This document shows positions 54,545-64,000 of a DNA stretch of 64,000 nt, piece after piece. Position numbers and translations under genes: made by a program. Source of the DNA: Favolaschia claudopus (taxonomy: Eukaryota; Basidiomycota; Agaricomycetes; Agaricales; Mycenaceae); NCBI GenBank assembly GCA_037176885.1, contig JAWWNJ010000093.1, forward strand, positions 124,001-188,000, written 5' to 3'. The notes beneath the pieces are model-generated. The model was not told the DNA's origin. It worked only from the letters and a program-made list of their open reading frames with translations, and made no database searches. Every line of letters begins with the position of its first letter. The first letter of the stretch is position 1.

Positions 54545-54700
54545 ATCGCGCCCGGTACGTGGCGTGTCGTGAAAAAATTGTACTTGTTTGTGCTACACGT
54601 GATGACTGATATCGCCGAACCGCGACCTACGGCTAACACTTGACAACTAAAACTAGACTATAAAAGACATGGTAGGCATACTCGGTACTTTAGCGTCATA

Positions 54701-55067
54701 CAGCCGTTTTGGAAACAATATACGGGTTTTGATTGAGTGGTGCTCGTTCGTTTGTGCTTACGTTTGTTGACGATTCGGTCATCGGCAAAGCCGGGAGCAT
54801 CACTTTGTGGAGCGTTGCCGCACCACATCAAGTGCCGCTGGTCCCTTGTTTTGGAAGTCATGGCCCTGTCGAGCTCTGGGCAAGTAGCAGCTGAGTCTTG
54901 ATCCTCAGTTCTGTTCACCCCCTGTTTTTCCCTGGTGTTCTCTGGGAGGCGGAAGCAAAACTCAGATTCGGCTGAAGTGGAGCTGGTGATGGGAAGCAAA
55001 ACAAAGGTAAGCACAAATGAATGAGCACCACTCGATCAAAACCCGTATATTGTTTCCAAAACGGCTG
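54701..55067. mobile_element. Tc1/mariner-type MITE, TSD TA
   Basis: Arms of about 70 bp starting CAGCCGTTTTGGAAACAATA, with TA duplicated (54699-54700, 55068-55069). 367 bp. About 160 bp upstream of the helicase start. Confidence 0.88.
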
Positions 55068-55069
55068 TA

Positions 55070-56380
55070 TCTAATCGGTATCAATGCATAATTTGGTAAG
55101 CGGCGGTACTCTGCTTATCATGCCACGTTGGCAGTGATGAACGTATGCGCGTAAACGGTAAAGTATGGTGGAAAGTGTCAATCATTCCCGGCTTCGGCGA
55201 TGCGCAAACTGACTTCCTGATGACAGATCAACCCAACCTCTCGTTCCCAGCCTCTTCATCAACCCCCCAATTCTGTAATATTGTATCCAGACTGATGGAA
55301 TTCCCTTTCTCGGCACAATGCAGTGATGTTTCGGTTCTGTTGGTGGCCCCCATTGAAACTCCCAGTCCCCACTGGGATAAACCGCGGCCCGGGTCCTCAG
55401 GTCCGGGCAGGTTTGAGTATGACCGCAATACTGGGAAATTGGAATGTGCTGGCCGCTGGGTGATTGCCAGCTGTGATCCAACTGTGAGATGATGGAAGAA
55501 GGTGGGAAAGAATGTGCTGTTGTTGATGCAGCCAAACAGTTGCAAAGCCGGAAGGTGATTACCGGGCGCGGGTAATCGGCGGTGGAGAAGCCGGCGAGCA
55601 GGCAAAACATTTTGCTCGTCGGTGGGTGGCAGGATAGACCACTCCTCCATCCTGCCCCCGCTCTTTGCGCTTATCTGCGACGTCTGTCGTTCTCGGCAGT
55701 GTCGAAGTAGAGACAGACAAACTACCTTCGTGCACTCATTGGGCCCGCCAGAGGCTCAGCTTGAGGCTCGATAGAGCTCTATGAGTTGTATTTTACCCAA
55801 GTCTGGGGTTGACGGCATGGTCTCTTGAGGCCTAGGTGGAGCAAATGACAGAATCGTCAACAACTGTATACTACACAAAAATGAGGAGCAAGAAATGCCG
55901 AAACCCGTATAAACTTTCCAAAACGGCTGTAGCTGGAAAACAAAAATTCAATTTTTCCATTTTTCCATCAGGGGTTGCCAAAGGAGTTTCCGCCAGTGGC
56001 TCCACTAACGGCATGCGCTGCGGCTGATTTCCGAGTGTTATGAATCAAGTCCGATAGAACTTAAAAGGGTGAGGGTAATGCTTGTTTGTTTAATTCATCA
56101 GTATCATATGTGATCCGACGCAGAAAATCTTCATCAGCGGAGATCCTGAGGGTGCATGCAGCACTGTATCCTTCAAGTTGGACCTCTCACCAAAAAAGAA
56201 ATCGGACCGACGTCGACTGAGTTGGCCACTCTTGATGTGTGGGTTGCCGCACGGACTTGGTGGAGCTGAAATCCTTCCTTGCCACTGAACTGGACTCAAG
56301 CAAAGCAAAACCCCATCGTTTTGGTCTACAGCTTGCACGACAACACAATCTTGCACAGGGACGACATGGTCAACTACCAG
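55070..56380. other. no confident gene
   Basis: Both strands hold frames of 80-140 codons at 55145-55650 without recognisable domains; their composition suggests shadowing. 56090-56380 has nothing clear. Confidence 0.35.
55890..55935. repeat. single end of the same MITE family
   Basis: AAACCCGTATA..CCAAAACGGCTGTA matches the right end of 54701-55067; no partner found. Confidence 0.6.
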
Positions 56381-57830
56381 CTAAGCGGTGGCTGAAACAA
56401 GCGGCGAGAGCATCATATGCAACAAGTTCGCCGAGCCCCCATCCCGTGCAAGCACCCAGGTTTCCTCCAGATCCCGGTCATGCTTGTCTAAAGCTTCCGC
56501 GGCGCCCGACATGTGTGCAACGCGGGCGCACACAGCATGAAGAGCCAGCAACTGGCGACTTGGAAGAGGAAGCTCAATCACCCCGCCAGCCGCCTTCTTG
56601 AATTTCCCCGGGTCCGCAAAGTTAGTCAATGTGATCTGGTTCTTCAACCCGAACAACCCTAGAGCTATCTGAGGATGAGCGAAGACAACGTCGTATGTAT
56701 TCTGCGGTAACGGTGCCAGTGAGCTTACAGGGAAAAAAAAAACCCCAGGAAACGATTGGCTGTCGTACCTCTTGGCCCTCAACGGGCTCGAAAGTGAGCT
56801 TGAGCGTATCGAAAGCTTGATGAGGATCGGATGATAGGGAGATGATGTTGATCAGGTCATGGACCCCAGACGCAGATGCGACGTCTGTCTTGTCGAAACT
56901 CATCAGGCGATCCACAAGCTCTGTAAGTCCAAACATCCTGAGGATACCCAACGCACTTCCCGCATGCTGACGCTGCAATGGTGAAATCATATAAGCATTG
57001 GATTGATTGCAAGAGAGAGGTACCAACTCGAGTTTCCTGTGGAAAGTTCGCATCCACCTCGATGTTTTGCAGGATAGATTCATTGAATATATGACAAGTT
57101 TGAACCACATGAGTTGCAGCGCCAGTCTGCGATTGAAGTTTCTTGATGGCCGGATGCTGATTGAAGGAACTTATATTGATAGTGTTAGTAATCAAACAAT
57201 GATATCCATCCCGAGCAAGTGCCTTGATTGAGATTGAACGAGGTTTGAGAAACGGATTGAGATAGGGTTTGGGGAGAACGTACTCTTTCCCTGGCGCTGC
57301 TATGATCATTCACTGAGTTCTTCATTGCGTCGATAAGCATATCCTCCATTTCTGACATGGAAGGGCGTGATGGGTGAGTGGAAGGGGGACGGATTGCTGT
57401 GTTAGTGGTGCGGACTTCGTGTCTCATTCAGCGAGACTCAGAAGATCGAGGGATAGCACACACAAGAGGAGAGGAAGTGATCGATATACAATGTTCCGAC
57501 AGCGTATATCTGGGCGTTGTTGTTGGCAGACACAACCTCATCCGTGATTCTGTGGATAGCGATGATACCAAGTGTAGATACCATCTTCACCAGTGCGGGG
57601 AACAGGAACCCAACGACTCGTGAAGCGACGACATCTCTGGCGGCCGCGTCCCTTTCCGCGTTTGAGCTGGTTTTGACGATGAGAACCGCCGCCTTTTCAG
57701 CATTAACAGCCATGGCATAAGCGCTGACAACACGAGGTATCTCGCAGGCCAGCTTTGGTGGAAGAATAGGCGTTGTCAGAGGAGGTCCACCGTCGTCAAA
57801 CTGCGGAAACAAGTTGGGGGAAGGAGTCAT
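56381..57830 (-). CDS. HNH-nuclease-like protein, spliced
   Basis: Starts 'MTPSPNLFPQFDDGG' (57830), with a helical N-terminus 'PRVVSAYAMAVNAEKAAVLI' and 'DAAARDVVASRVVGFLFPAL'. After an intron near 57435-57480 comes a Ser/Pro segment with 'SMSEMEDMLIDAM', intron 57223-57283, then the HNH-like core 'ALARDGYHCLITNTI' and 'VVQTCHIFNES'. A further exon reads 'ALGILRMFGLTELVDRLMSF' and 'TLKLTFEPVEGQE', then after the intron ending near 56717 'NTYDVVFAHPQIALGLFGLK' and 'LLALHAVCARVAHMSGAAEA' to stop at 56381. The arrangement fits Agaricomycete proteins annotated with an HNH_2 domain. Cys and His consistent with metal binding are visible, but I cannot confirm catalysis. Junctions near 57040-57100 and 57435-57480 are uncertain. 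Probably intact. Confidence 0.7.
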
Positions 57831-59069
57831 TGCAGGAAGAGCAGTGTCACATGTGTGACAGTAGCCTTGTTTCTCTCTATTTTTCGCGCATGCCAGAGCC
57901 CATGCCGGGCCAAAACTCGGTCCTTTTAGCGGCATTGCTCGGGCCCCATGGAGTTGAATTGGCTCGATGGTCAATCCTTTTGTCCGGTACTAGTAGTAGT
58001 AGTGGAACTATCTCCCAACACCTATGCCAGCACGTGACCCATACGTGTTCGGTCTGCATTCCGAGGGTGATCGGATCAGATGATCTGGGAACGGGCACCG
58101 CCCTGGCCGAAGGCGGCAGCTTTGTCCTTGTTTGTTCCCTATTACAGGGATTCCTGTAAATCAATAATGACCAAGAGGAGGGCGGCCGAAAAAAAGCCGG
58201 ATATCATGCCCTCTTCGGCCGATGATCGAACACCGCTCTCAGCTCATTCAAGTTTCTTGAACAGGCGACAACTCATTTTTCTTATAACTCGCTCAATTCC
58301 AAACCAATTTGTTAGCACAAAGTGAGAGCCCCCCTATAACCATATGCTTTGACTCCACCTATGTACTCAGTATCTTCATGCAGAAGCTGCACTCTATGCA
58401 AGATGAAGATTGATGTTGTTGTTCTGTCTTCGGCGGCTTCGGCAAGATGATGACGAGCCAACGCAGCGTCAGCAACCAAACATCTCGCCAGCTCACCGCC
58501 AACCGTCTCGCCAGCATTTGGGCTGTGCGGAGGTCGGACCGAGCCACGTGGGCCCCCTCCCCCCCCTCTCGCCAGTTTTCTGAGCATGATATCACGATTT
58601 TTCTGTCCGACCTCCTCTTGATAATGACAATCACAAATATTTTTTTTTGCGCGTTTCCCAAAAAGGAAATTTGCCTTCTGCCTCTTCCTTTCCCCTCGTT
58701 TTGCAATTCCTGGTGCTCCTACACCGCCGTAATCGTTCTCGAACGCTTCCTAACTCTTCAATCGATACTTCATGGCCATTACTGGGAGTACAATGTCCTC
58801 ATTCCGATCCGATAATGGCTGAGTGGCATCAGGGAACATCTTCTGGATAGGTAGCACTCACCCAAGCTCTCGTGGTCCAGTAGCTCGGGTAGCAATGAGT
58901 GAGAGCTCCGTAGCGATCAGTAGCGCCAGTAGAATTTGAGGTGCGGATCAGTAGCGCTGGGGAGCTGCGGGCCCTCGCGTTGCCCTACGCTCCTTCTCCG
59001 AGATCGGAGGTGTCTCTCAGGCGTCCTCCACGGAGTTCCATGGTTCATGCAGCCTCGAAGGGTCGAATG
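57831..59069. other. intergenic; repeat traces
   Basis: 58141-58160 (TTACAGGGATTCCTGTAAAT) resembles 61709-61728. 58628-58668 recurs inverted at 61490-61527 (GCGCGTTTCCCAAAAAGGAAA). 58870-58960 repeats CAGTAGCG motifs. No gene recognised. Confidence 0.4.
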
Positions 59070-59488
59070 AGGCCCCCGGTCACTACCTATTAGGTCCGTC
59101 GGGTTGAAGAGCAGAATCTGGACTGATTTACTCTATGATTTTCGCCCTCGGAGGCCTGATTTACTCTATTTTGGCCGGACATTCAGCGCTAAAAATTCGA
59201 TTTTTCGCCCCAGGACCTTCTCAAGCCGTTTTCTGCCGATCTTTGCACCAGAATTGAGCTCAAAACCGCCGAATTCCCGCGAATTTGGCTACCCAAACGT
59301 CAATTTTGGGTCCCCAAACCAACTACACTCACAAAAATTTCTCGCGCTCCGCGCGATTTACTCTATTTCAGCCGGACTTTTGCTCATTTCTGGCTGTTTT
59401 ACTCTATTTTTCGGCCGGACGTTGGGTCGTTTTGGGACTTTGATTTACTCTATCGACGACGGACCTAATAGGTAGTGACCGGGGGCCT
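59070..59488. mobile_element. hAT-type MITE with 8-bp TSD (GTCGAATG)
   Basis: Same family as 1701-1973: TIR AGGCCCCCGGTCACTACCTA, and TTTACTCTAT repeated inside. GTCGAATG duplicated at 59062-59069 and 59489-59496. Confidence 0.9.
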
Positions 59489-60018
59489 GTCGAATGCCGC
59501 GCGATGTCGTGAGAGTGCATCGGACTTGGGATGATTGGGAGGACTTTGGATTGTGGTGCGTGTCGACGCTGCTCATGCATTTGTCTCCAACTGAATACAC
59601 CTCTTTTCTTCAGTCTGATACCATGCCTCCTCCTGCCATGCAGCCTCCGTCCCCCGCTGTCGCCTCGGGGGATGTAAATTCCTGCGCACTCCTCAATCGA
59701 GTCGAATCGACTCGTTTCACGGTATCTCTCAGCTCCCTGCTGACCGCGCCAAGCCCTTCTCTTCCCTGAACACGCCACGCGGTGACACTGTTGACGCCTA
59801 CCAAATCTCCCTAGCCCTCCCTCACATTGCGCTGCGACCGTCGTGCGTCCGAGTCGTTACCTATGGCTCTCTGCCCTCTCGCTTCATTCGCGGTGATTCG
59901 CCCTTGCGGCTCCCATCTCGTCCCCTTCCCGTACCCGGGCTTATGTTCGATCTTACCCCATCCTAATCACTTGTTGCAAACGCCGCAAAAGTTATGTTTC
60001 TTATACAAGGTACTGTAC
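59489..60018. other. unresolved plus-strand frame
   Basis: 59494-59769 reads 'WDDWEDFGLWCVSTLLMHLS' then Pro-rich sequence. It resembles the start of a copia-type Gag only vaguely; not assigned. Confidence 0.25.
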
Positions 60019-60250
60019 TATTACGACCGGTTGTTCAAATAACGCGTAACGCGCGGTTGTGAACTGAACAAATTCGAACCCCGTAACGCGTAACGGCGGT
60101 TATTTGGACCGAACGGTATAAAAATGTCAAATTTTCTCGGCCGGCAGCTGCCGAGCGCTGCCGTCGCACCATATATGGTAATTTTGATGTGATTGCCGTT
60201 CGGTGAACAGAACTTTTGGCGTAACGCGTAACACCCATTGAACTAACGGT
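60019..60250. repeat. inverted-repeat element rich in AACGCGTAAC
   Basis: Ends (A)CCGGTTGTTCAA and inverted ACCGTTAGTTCAA. Three palindromic TAACGCGTAA cores inside. No TSD recognised. It directly abuts the TA element at 60255. Confidence 0.5.
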
Positions 60251-60254
60251 CGTA

Positions 60255-61292
60255 CAGTGCCGGACACGCAAAGTCGACAACTTTGATCTTCCATTTATGG
60301 AAGGTGTGACACATGCCCAGGCGGCTAGTTTTCTGTGTAAACATGTTGTTATGAACCCAACAACGGTTTTGCACGAGCCGATTTCCCCAAAACTCAAAAT
60401 CAAAAAAATTGACCCCAAAATTTTGGCCGAACACCGAGATTTCATGGGAAAATTACAAAACATAGCGCAATCGACTCCGTTAATTGAGCTGGTACTGTCC
60501 CTGATAACATCAAAGTAATTTCACGAGCCGTTTTGGCACAAATTCCTTGGGAAACATCGCCGTATTTGGACAACTTACATCATGTTGATCAATTCTATCA
60601 CAGACCATGTGTCAACATGCTTGTCGACCACCATGTTGTGCCGCTGCCGTGGGTTGGTGCTGAAAATTTGCACGGATTACCGCCCAGATTGTAGTTCAGG
60701 CCGTCACCCTTCCACTTACACCTGCCAAGGATCAGTAATTTTGCGCTCGGAGCTCAAAAGGGGTACACACAGTTTCGATTTTTGACCTCAAAAATTTGGC
60801 CACAGCCAAAATGTCGTGGGAAAAACTTCGGAGGTGGTTTTTTGAGCTTTTCCTATCTACAAAACACTGGAGCGCTCCGAAAAAAAGTTCACACAACGGT
60901 TTTCACAGCTCCTGCCTAATTCGGCCAGCCCGCTCCACTCTTTCCAACGACACTCGCCCTTTCGTCACTGCTCCTGGAACGTCTCTCTCGCCTACCATGC
61001 CCTACAATACCATCCCTCCTGCACACAAGCGGCTCCTGATTACCATAGCCGCCTAGGCTGCAACACGAGGTCGCCCCGCCCTGACGCGCCAGCCGTCGAC
61101 GCAATGGATCCGGCAGTGCCTACCTCATATGGTAATTGACGTCATCGCATCAATGGGAACTTTTTTTCGGAGCGCTCCAGTGTTTTGTAGATAGCTGTCA
61201 GGGGTCGGCGAATCCGAATCTGAAGTCAGATTTATCCCCAAAATTCCCGTTCGCCGGCAATCAACATTGTCGACTTTGCGTGTCCGGCACTG
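60255..61292. mobile_element. 1038-bp TA element with nested inverted repeat
   Basis: TIRs CAGTGCCGGACACGCAAAGT (about 26 bp) with TA duplicated (60253-60254, 61293-61294). A second exact 38-bp inverted pair (60853-60890 and 61157-61194, starting CTATCTACAAAACACTGGAG) lies inside. No transposase ORF. Confidence 0.82.
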
Positions 61293-61532
61293 TAATAGTA
61301 CAGTAGCACGAACAACACTTGTAATACTCGTCAATCAATAGCAAATTCATTTTATGCCCATAATTTGTTGAAATTGAGGCAAGATGTGCCTCTAAGACAC
61401 TTGGATACAAAGCTGGACACCACTTTTCCAGTCAAAATGGGCCGTCGCCGCTCTCAGAGGTCGAAAAACACGAAAAGGAATGGGAGGACGGTGAATTTCC
61501 TTTTTGGGAAACGCGCAAAAAAATATTTATTA

Positions 61533-61704
61533 CAGTCGTTCCTAAAAAGGATGAGACTCTCACGATTTTTTTTCGACTCTGTTCCCCAGGAGAAACTGGC
61601 CGAAAACGGAAAAAGAAAGGGGTTTTTCCGTTTTCGGACTTGTTCGGCCTTTGCCAGAGCGCCGAAAAAAAAATCGTCAGTCTCATCCTTTTTAGGAACG
61701 ACTG
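61533..61704. mobile_element. 172-bp TA MITE
   Basis: TIRs CAGTCGTTCCTAAAAAGGAT, TA duplicated (61531-61532, 61705-61706). Inner arms also pair (CGAAAAAAAA, CCGTTTTC), making a near-complete hairpin. Confidence 0.85.
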
Positions 61705-61804
61705 TATTTACAGGAATCCCTGTAAATATTCACTTTGCATGTTCCTTCAATTTCTGCCTTCCACACGCATGCAATGAACTCCCTTTCAATTCGGTGAAGT
61801 AAAA

Positions 61805-64000
61805 CACGGCGAGAACGAGAGCGTCGAGAGCGGGAGAACGGAACTCGCGGTACGTTCCTTTCCATCCAGCTTAGTTCATTTCCTGATATTTGACTCAAAC
61901 AGGTGCCGCCAATCCACCTGCAGGCCCAGCTCGACGGCGTCGTCGGAATCATCAACCACCTGATGTTGGTGTCGCTCTGAACGTCAAGTGCCAGCATTGT
62001 GACGCGTTGCATTGGATGGACGAAAAAACCGCCAATTCGTCCGCCGGGAACCCCCAGTTCGGCCTGTGCTGCAACCACGGAAAAGTCGAACTTGCCGACT
62101 TGGAGGATCCTCCAGCCGAATTGCAAGCTTTGTTAATAGGTGACGACGCGCAGTCCAAGGAGTTCCGGAAGAACATTGCGCAGTATAATACGGCACTTTC
62201 GTTCACCTCTCTTGGGGTCAAAGAAGATCATTCCATTAACAATGGCGGCGGTCCTCCCATCTTCCGGATTCATGGCGAGCTTTGCCATCGCGCAGGTGCT
62301 CTCTTACCGGCCGAGGGTCACACGCCGACATATGCTCAGCTCTACATATACGAGCCGCAGGCTGCTCTCAACTTTCGGATGCAAAGCAACAACAATCTGC
62401 GGCGCGACACGATGGAGATCTTGCAACGCGTTATCAAGGATAACAATCCATATGCCGCAATCTTCCTCCACTCGCATGAGGTCCTTGCAGCTGCAGGGGA
62501 TGAAGCTGGTGATGTTTCGGTGCGTTTGCGTGTAGCACCTGGTGTTCATGCGAGGCGAGGAAATCTACCGACCGCCAATGAGGTCGCAGTCATCCCCCCA
62601 GACCAAAATAATGCAGAGCCTCGCGACATCATTATCCGGCGCCGCAATGGACCGTTATTGCGAATCAGCGACCTCCACGCGGGCCTACTCTCCTCTGTAC
62701 TATGTCCTTCTCTTTCCTCGGGGTGAAAGCGGCTGGCATTCAGACATGGAGACTGAACGAACCAGACAAAGACCGTCCGGCGAGGCTTTCGCAGACGCGC
62801 TTTGTAGCGTATCGTCTTCATCAGCGCACCACTGAACCTGCAACTATTTTGCGGGGATGTCGCCTACTCCAGCGCTATATGGTTGACATGTGGGCTTCCG
62901 CTGATCAGAACCGTCTGCGTTATCTCCGCTTCAATCAGCCGAAGCTTCGCGCTGAGCTTTACAGTGGTCTAGAGGACGCGGGTCATGCTGCCGATGAAAA
63001 CCTTAACTTGGGTGATCTTGGGCAGCGTGTCGTGCTGCCGTCAAGCTACATCGGTAGACCGAGGCACATGGGGCAACGTTTTCAAGACTCTATGGCCATC
63101 GCTCGATACTACCGCACTGTCGACCTCTTTATCACGGCAACTACGAACCGGACTGGCCAGAGATAGTACGCGAACTGCTCCCAGGCCAGCAACCTTCGGA
63201 CCGTCCTGATTGGGTCGCGCGAGTCTTCCAGCTCAAGAAGGACGCCCTCATTGACGACATTTACAAGAACGGCATTTTCGGGATGACTGTCGCCTATGTC
63301 TACACTATCGAATTCCAGAAGCGCGGTCTTCCTCACATTCACCTTCTCATATTCTTGGAACAAGGGCAGAAGCTTCTTACGCCAGAGGATATCGACTCCG
63401 CCGATCTGGGCACGGTGGCCAGATCCAGATACTGAGCCACTCCTTTTCGAAACCATCAAGAAATGCATGGTTCATCGGGCCCTGTGGTGCAGCTAACCCG
63501 CGTTCGCCATGCATGGACGGTGGTCGCTGCACAAAGCGCTATCCGAAAGCTTTCACGGATCGCACCTCTATGGACGACAACGGCTATCCGCAATATTACA
63601 GACCCAACGACGGCCGCGCATATGACGTTCGTGGGGTGCAAGTCGATAACTCTTGGATTGTCCCGTATAATCCTTACCTGTCGGCAAAATACAACTGCCA
63701 TATCAACGTCGAGTGCGCGGCTTCGCTGGGATCCTTCAAGTACGCTTTCAAGTATATTCAGAAGGGCGGTGATGTAGCAGGGTTAGAGGTTCGCAATCAG
63801 CGAGATGAGATTACGCGCTGGGTTGAGGGTAGATACATTTCCGCTGCAGAGTCTGCATGGCGGATATTCCACTTCGAGATGCACGACCAGATTCCACCTG
63901 TGGTTCGGCTGCAGGTACGTGTCCAATCAATCCCTTTTCACGCCTCCATATTCTAATATCCGATAGATCCACCTTCCTGGGCACCACTTGGTAACTACGA
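61805..64000 (+). CDS. Helitron Rep/helicase, N-terminal half (continues past window)
   Basis: Exon 1 (up to 61849, Arg/Glu-rich) and exon 2 join across a 53-bp intron (61850-61902). Exon 2 has the Helitron N-terminal zinc-like region 'VKCQHCDALHWMDEKTANSS' and 'FGLCCNHGKVEL', then the Helitron_like_N block 'FRIHGELCHRAGALLPAEGH' and 'RISDLH'. Two frameshifts follow near 62670-62770 ('YYVLLFPRGESGWH' then 'RLSQTRFVAYRLH' and 'LLQRYMVDMWASADQNRLRY'). The Rep nuclease HUH motif is PHIHLL at 63331-63348, and the Rep Tyr motif is 'KYAFKYIQKGG' around 63741-63770. Further shifts lie near 63150 and 63430. A 52-bp intron (63915-63966) and 'IHLPG' lead out of the window. The helicase half is not visible. 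Rolling-circle transposase; this copy is probably inactive. Confidence 0.88.

Noticed and set aside
1..64000. CRISPR array
   Set aside because: Repeats found are inverted or dispersed, no regular direct repeat/spacer array, and the genome is eukaryotic.

Overview
This window looks like nuclear DNA of a basidiomycete fungus, most likely an Agaricomycete. Coding stretches are broken by very short GT-AG introns (43-62 bp). The recognisable families are ones I know as expanded in mushroom-forming fungi: RecQ-like helicases, DUF6589-like, DUF6698-like, HNH and 'RGTNSVEG' proteins, hAT, Copia, chromovirus, Tad1-like LINE, DIRS-like and Helitron elements. There is no bacterial-style operon. Names rest on motifs read by eye; no database search was possible.

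Only a few ordinary-looking genes survive: a spliced FAD-dependent monooxygenase (17331-19667), a small basic two-exon protein (21306-21786), an unrecognised gene on the minus strand (36471-37583) and an HNH-nuclease-like gene (56381-57830). The rest is transposable elements and genes broken by them. Left to right: a minus-strand gene cut by a hAT MITE (1-2.1 kb); a gag-RT-RNase H element between 224-bp direct repeats (4.4-7.4 kb); a decayed RecQ-like helicase (7.5-9.3 kb); an RGTNSVEG gene cut by a CACTA-like element that itself carries a TA MITE (9.5-11.8 kb); inverted-repeat elements (15.7-17.2 kb); the monooxygenase; a hAT transposase fragment and a Copia gag remnant (22.9-25.9 kb); a CACTA-like element and hAT MITE side by side (28.6-29.9 kb); a broken tyrosine recombinase (30.1-31.8 kb); a LINE 3' end, a MITE and a chromovirus 3' end (32.8-35.3 kb); a DUF6698-like pseudogene (38.8-40 kb); an LTR-in-LTR stack inside a DUF6589-like gene (43-53.2 kb); a second helicase (53.2-54.5 kb); the HNH gene; more MITEs; and the front half of a Helitron running off the right edge (61.8-64 kb).

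The most notable structure is the stack at 42982-53221. LTR element A (43541-52816, TSD GGCAG) splits the DUF6589-like reading frame. LTR element B (47877-52273, TSD ATGCC, opposite strand) splits A's 3' LTR. A 677-bp palindromic TA element sits inside A. A and B share the ends TGTCAGGGGA...CTTACA but neither encodes polymerase or integrase. B carries one spliced gag-like ORF with a KH RNA-binding domain, and A carries a row of GGTGAAGGGG/CCCCTTCACC hairpins. I read this as a non-autonomous retroelement family mobilised in trans. Twelve insertions in the window have target-site duplications legible by eye.
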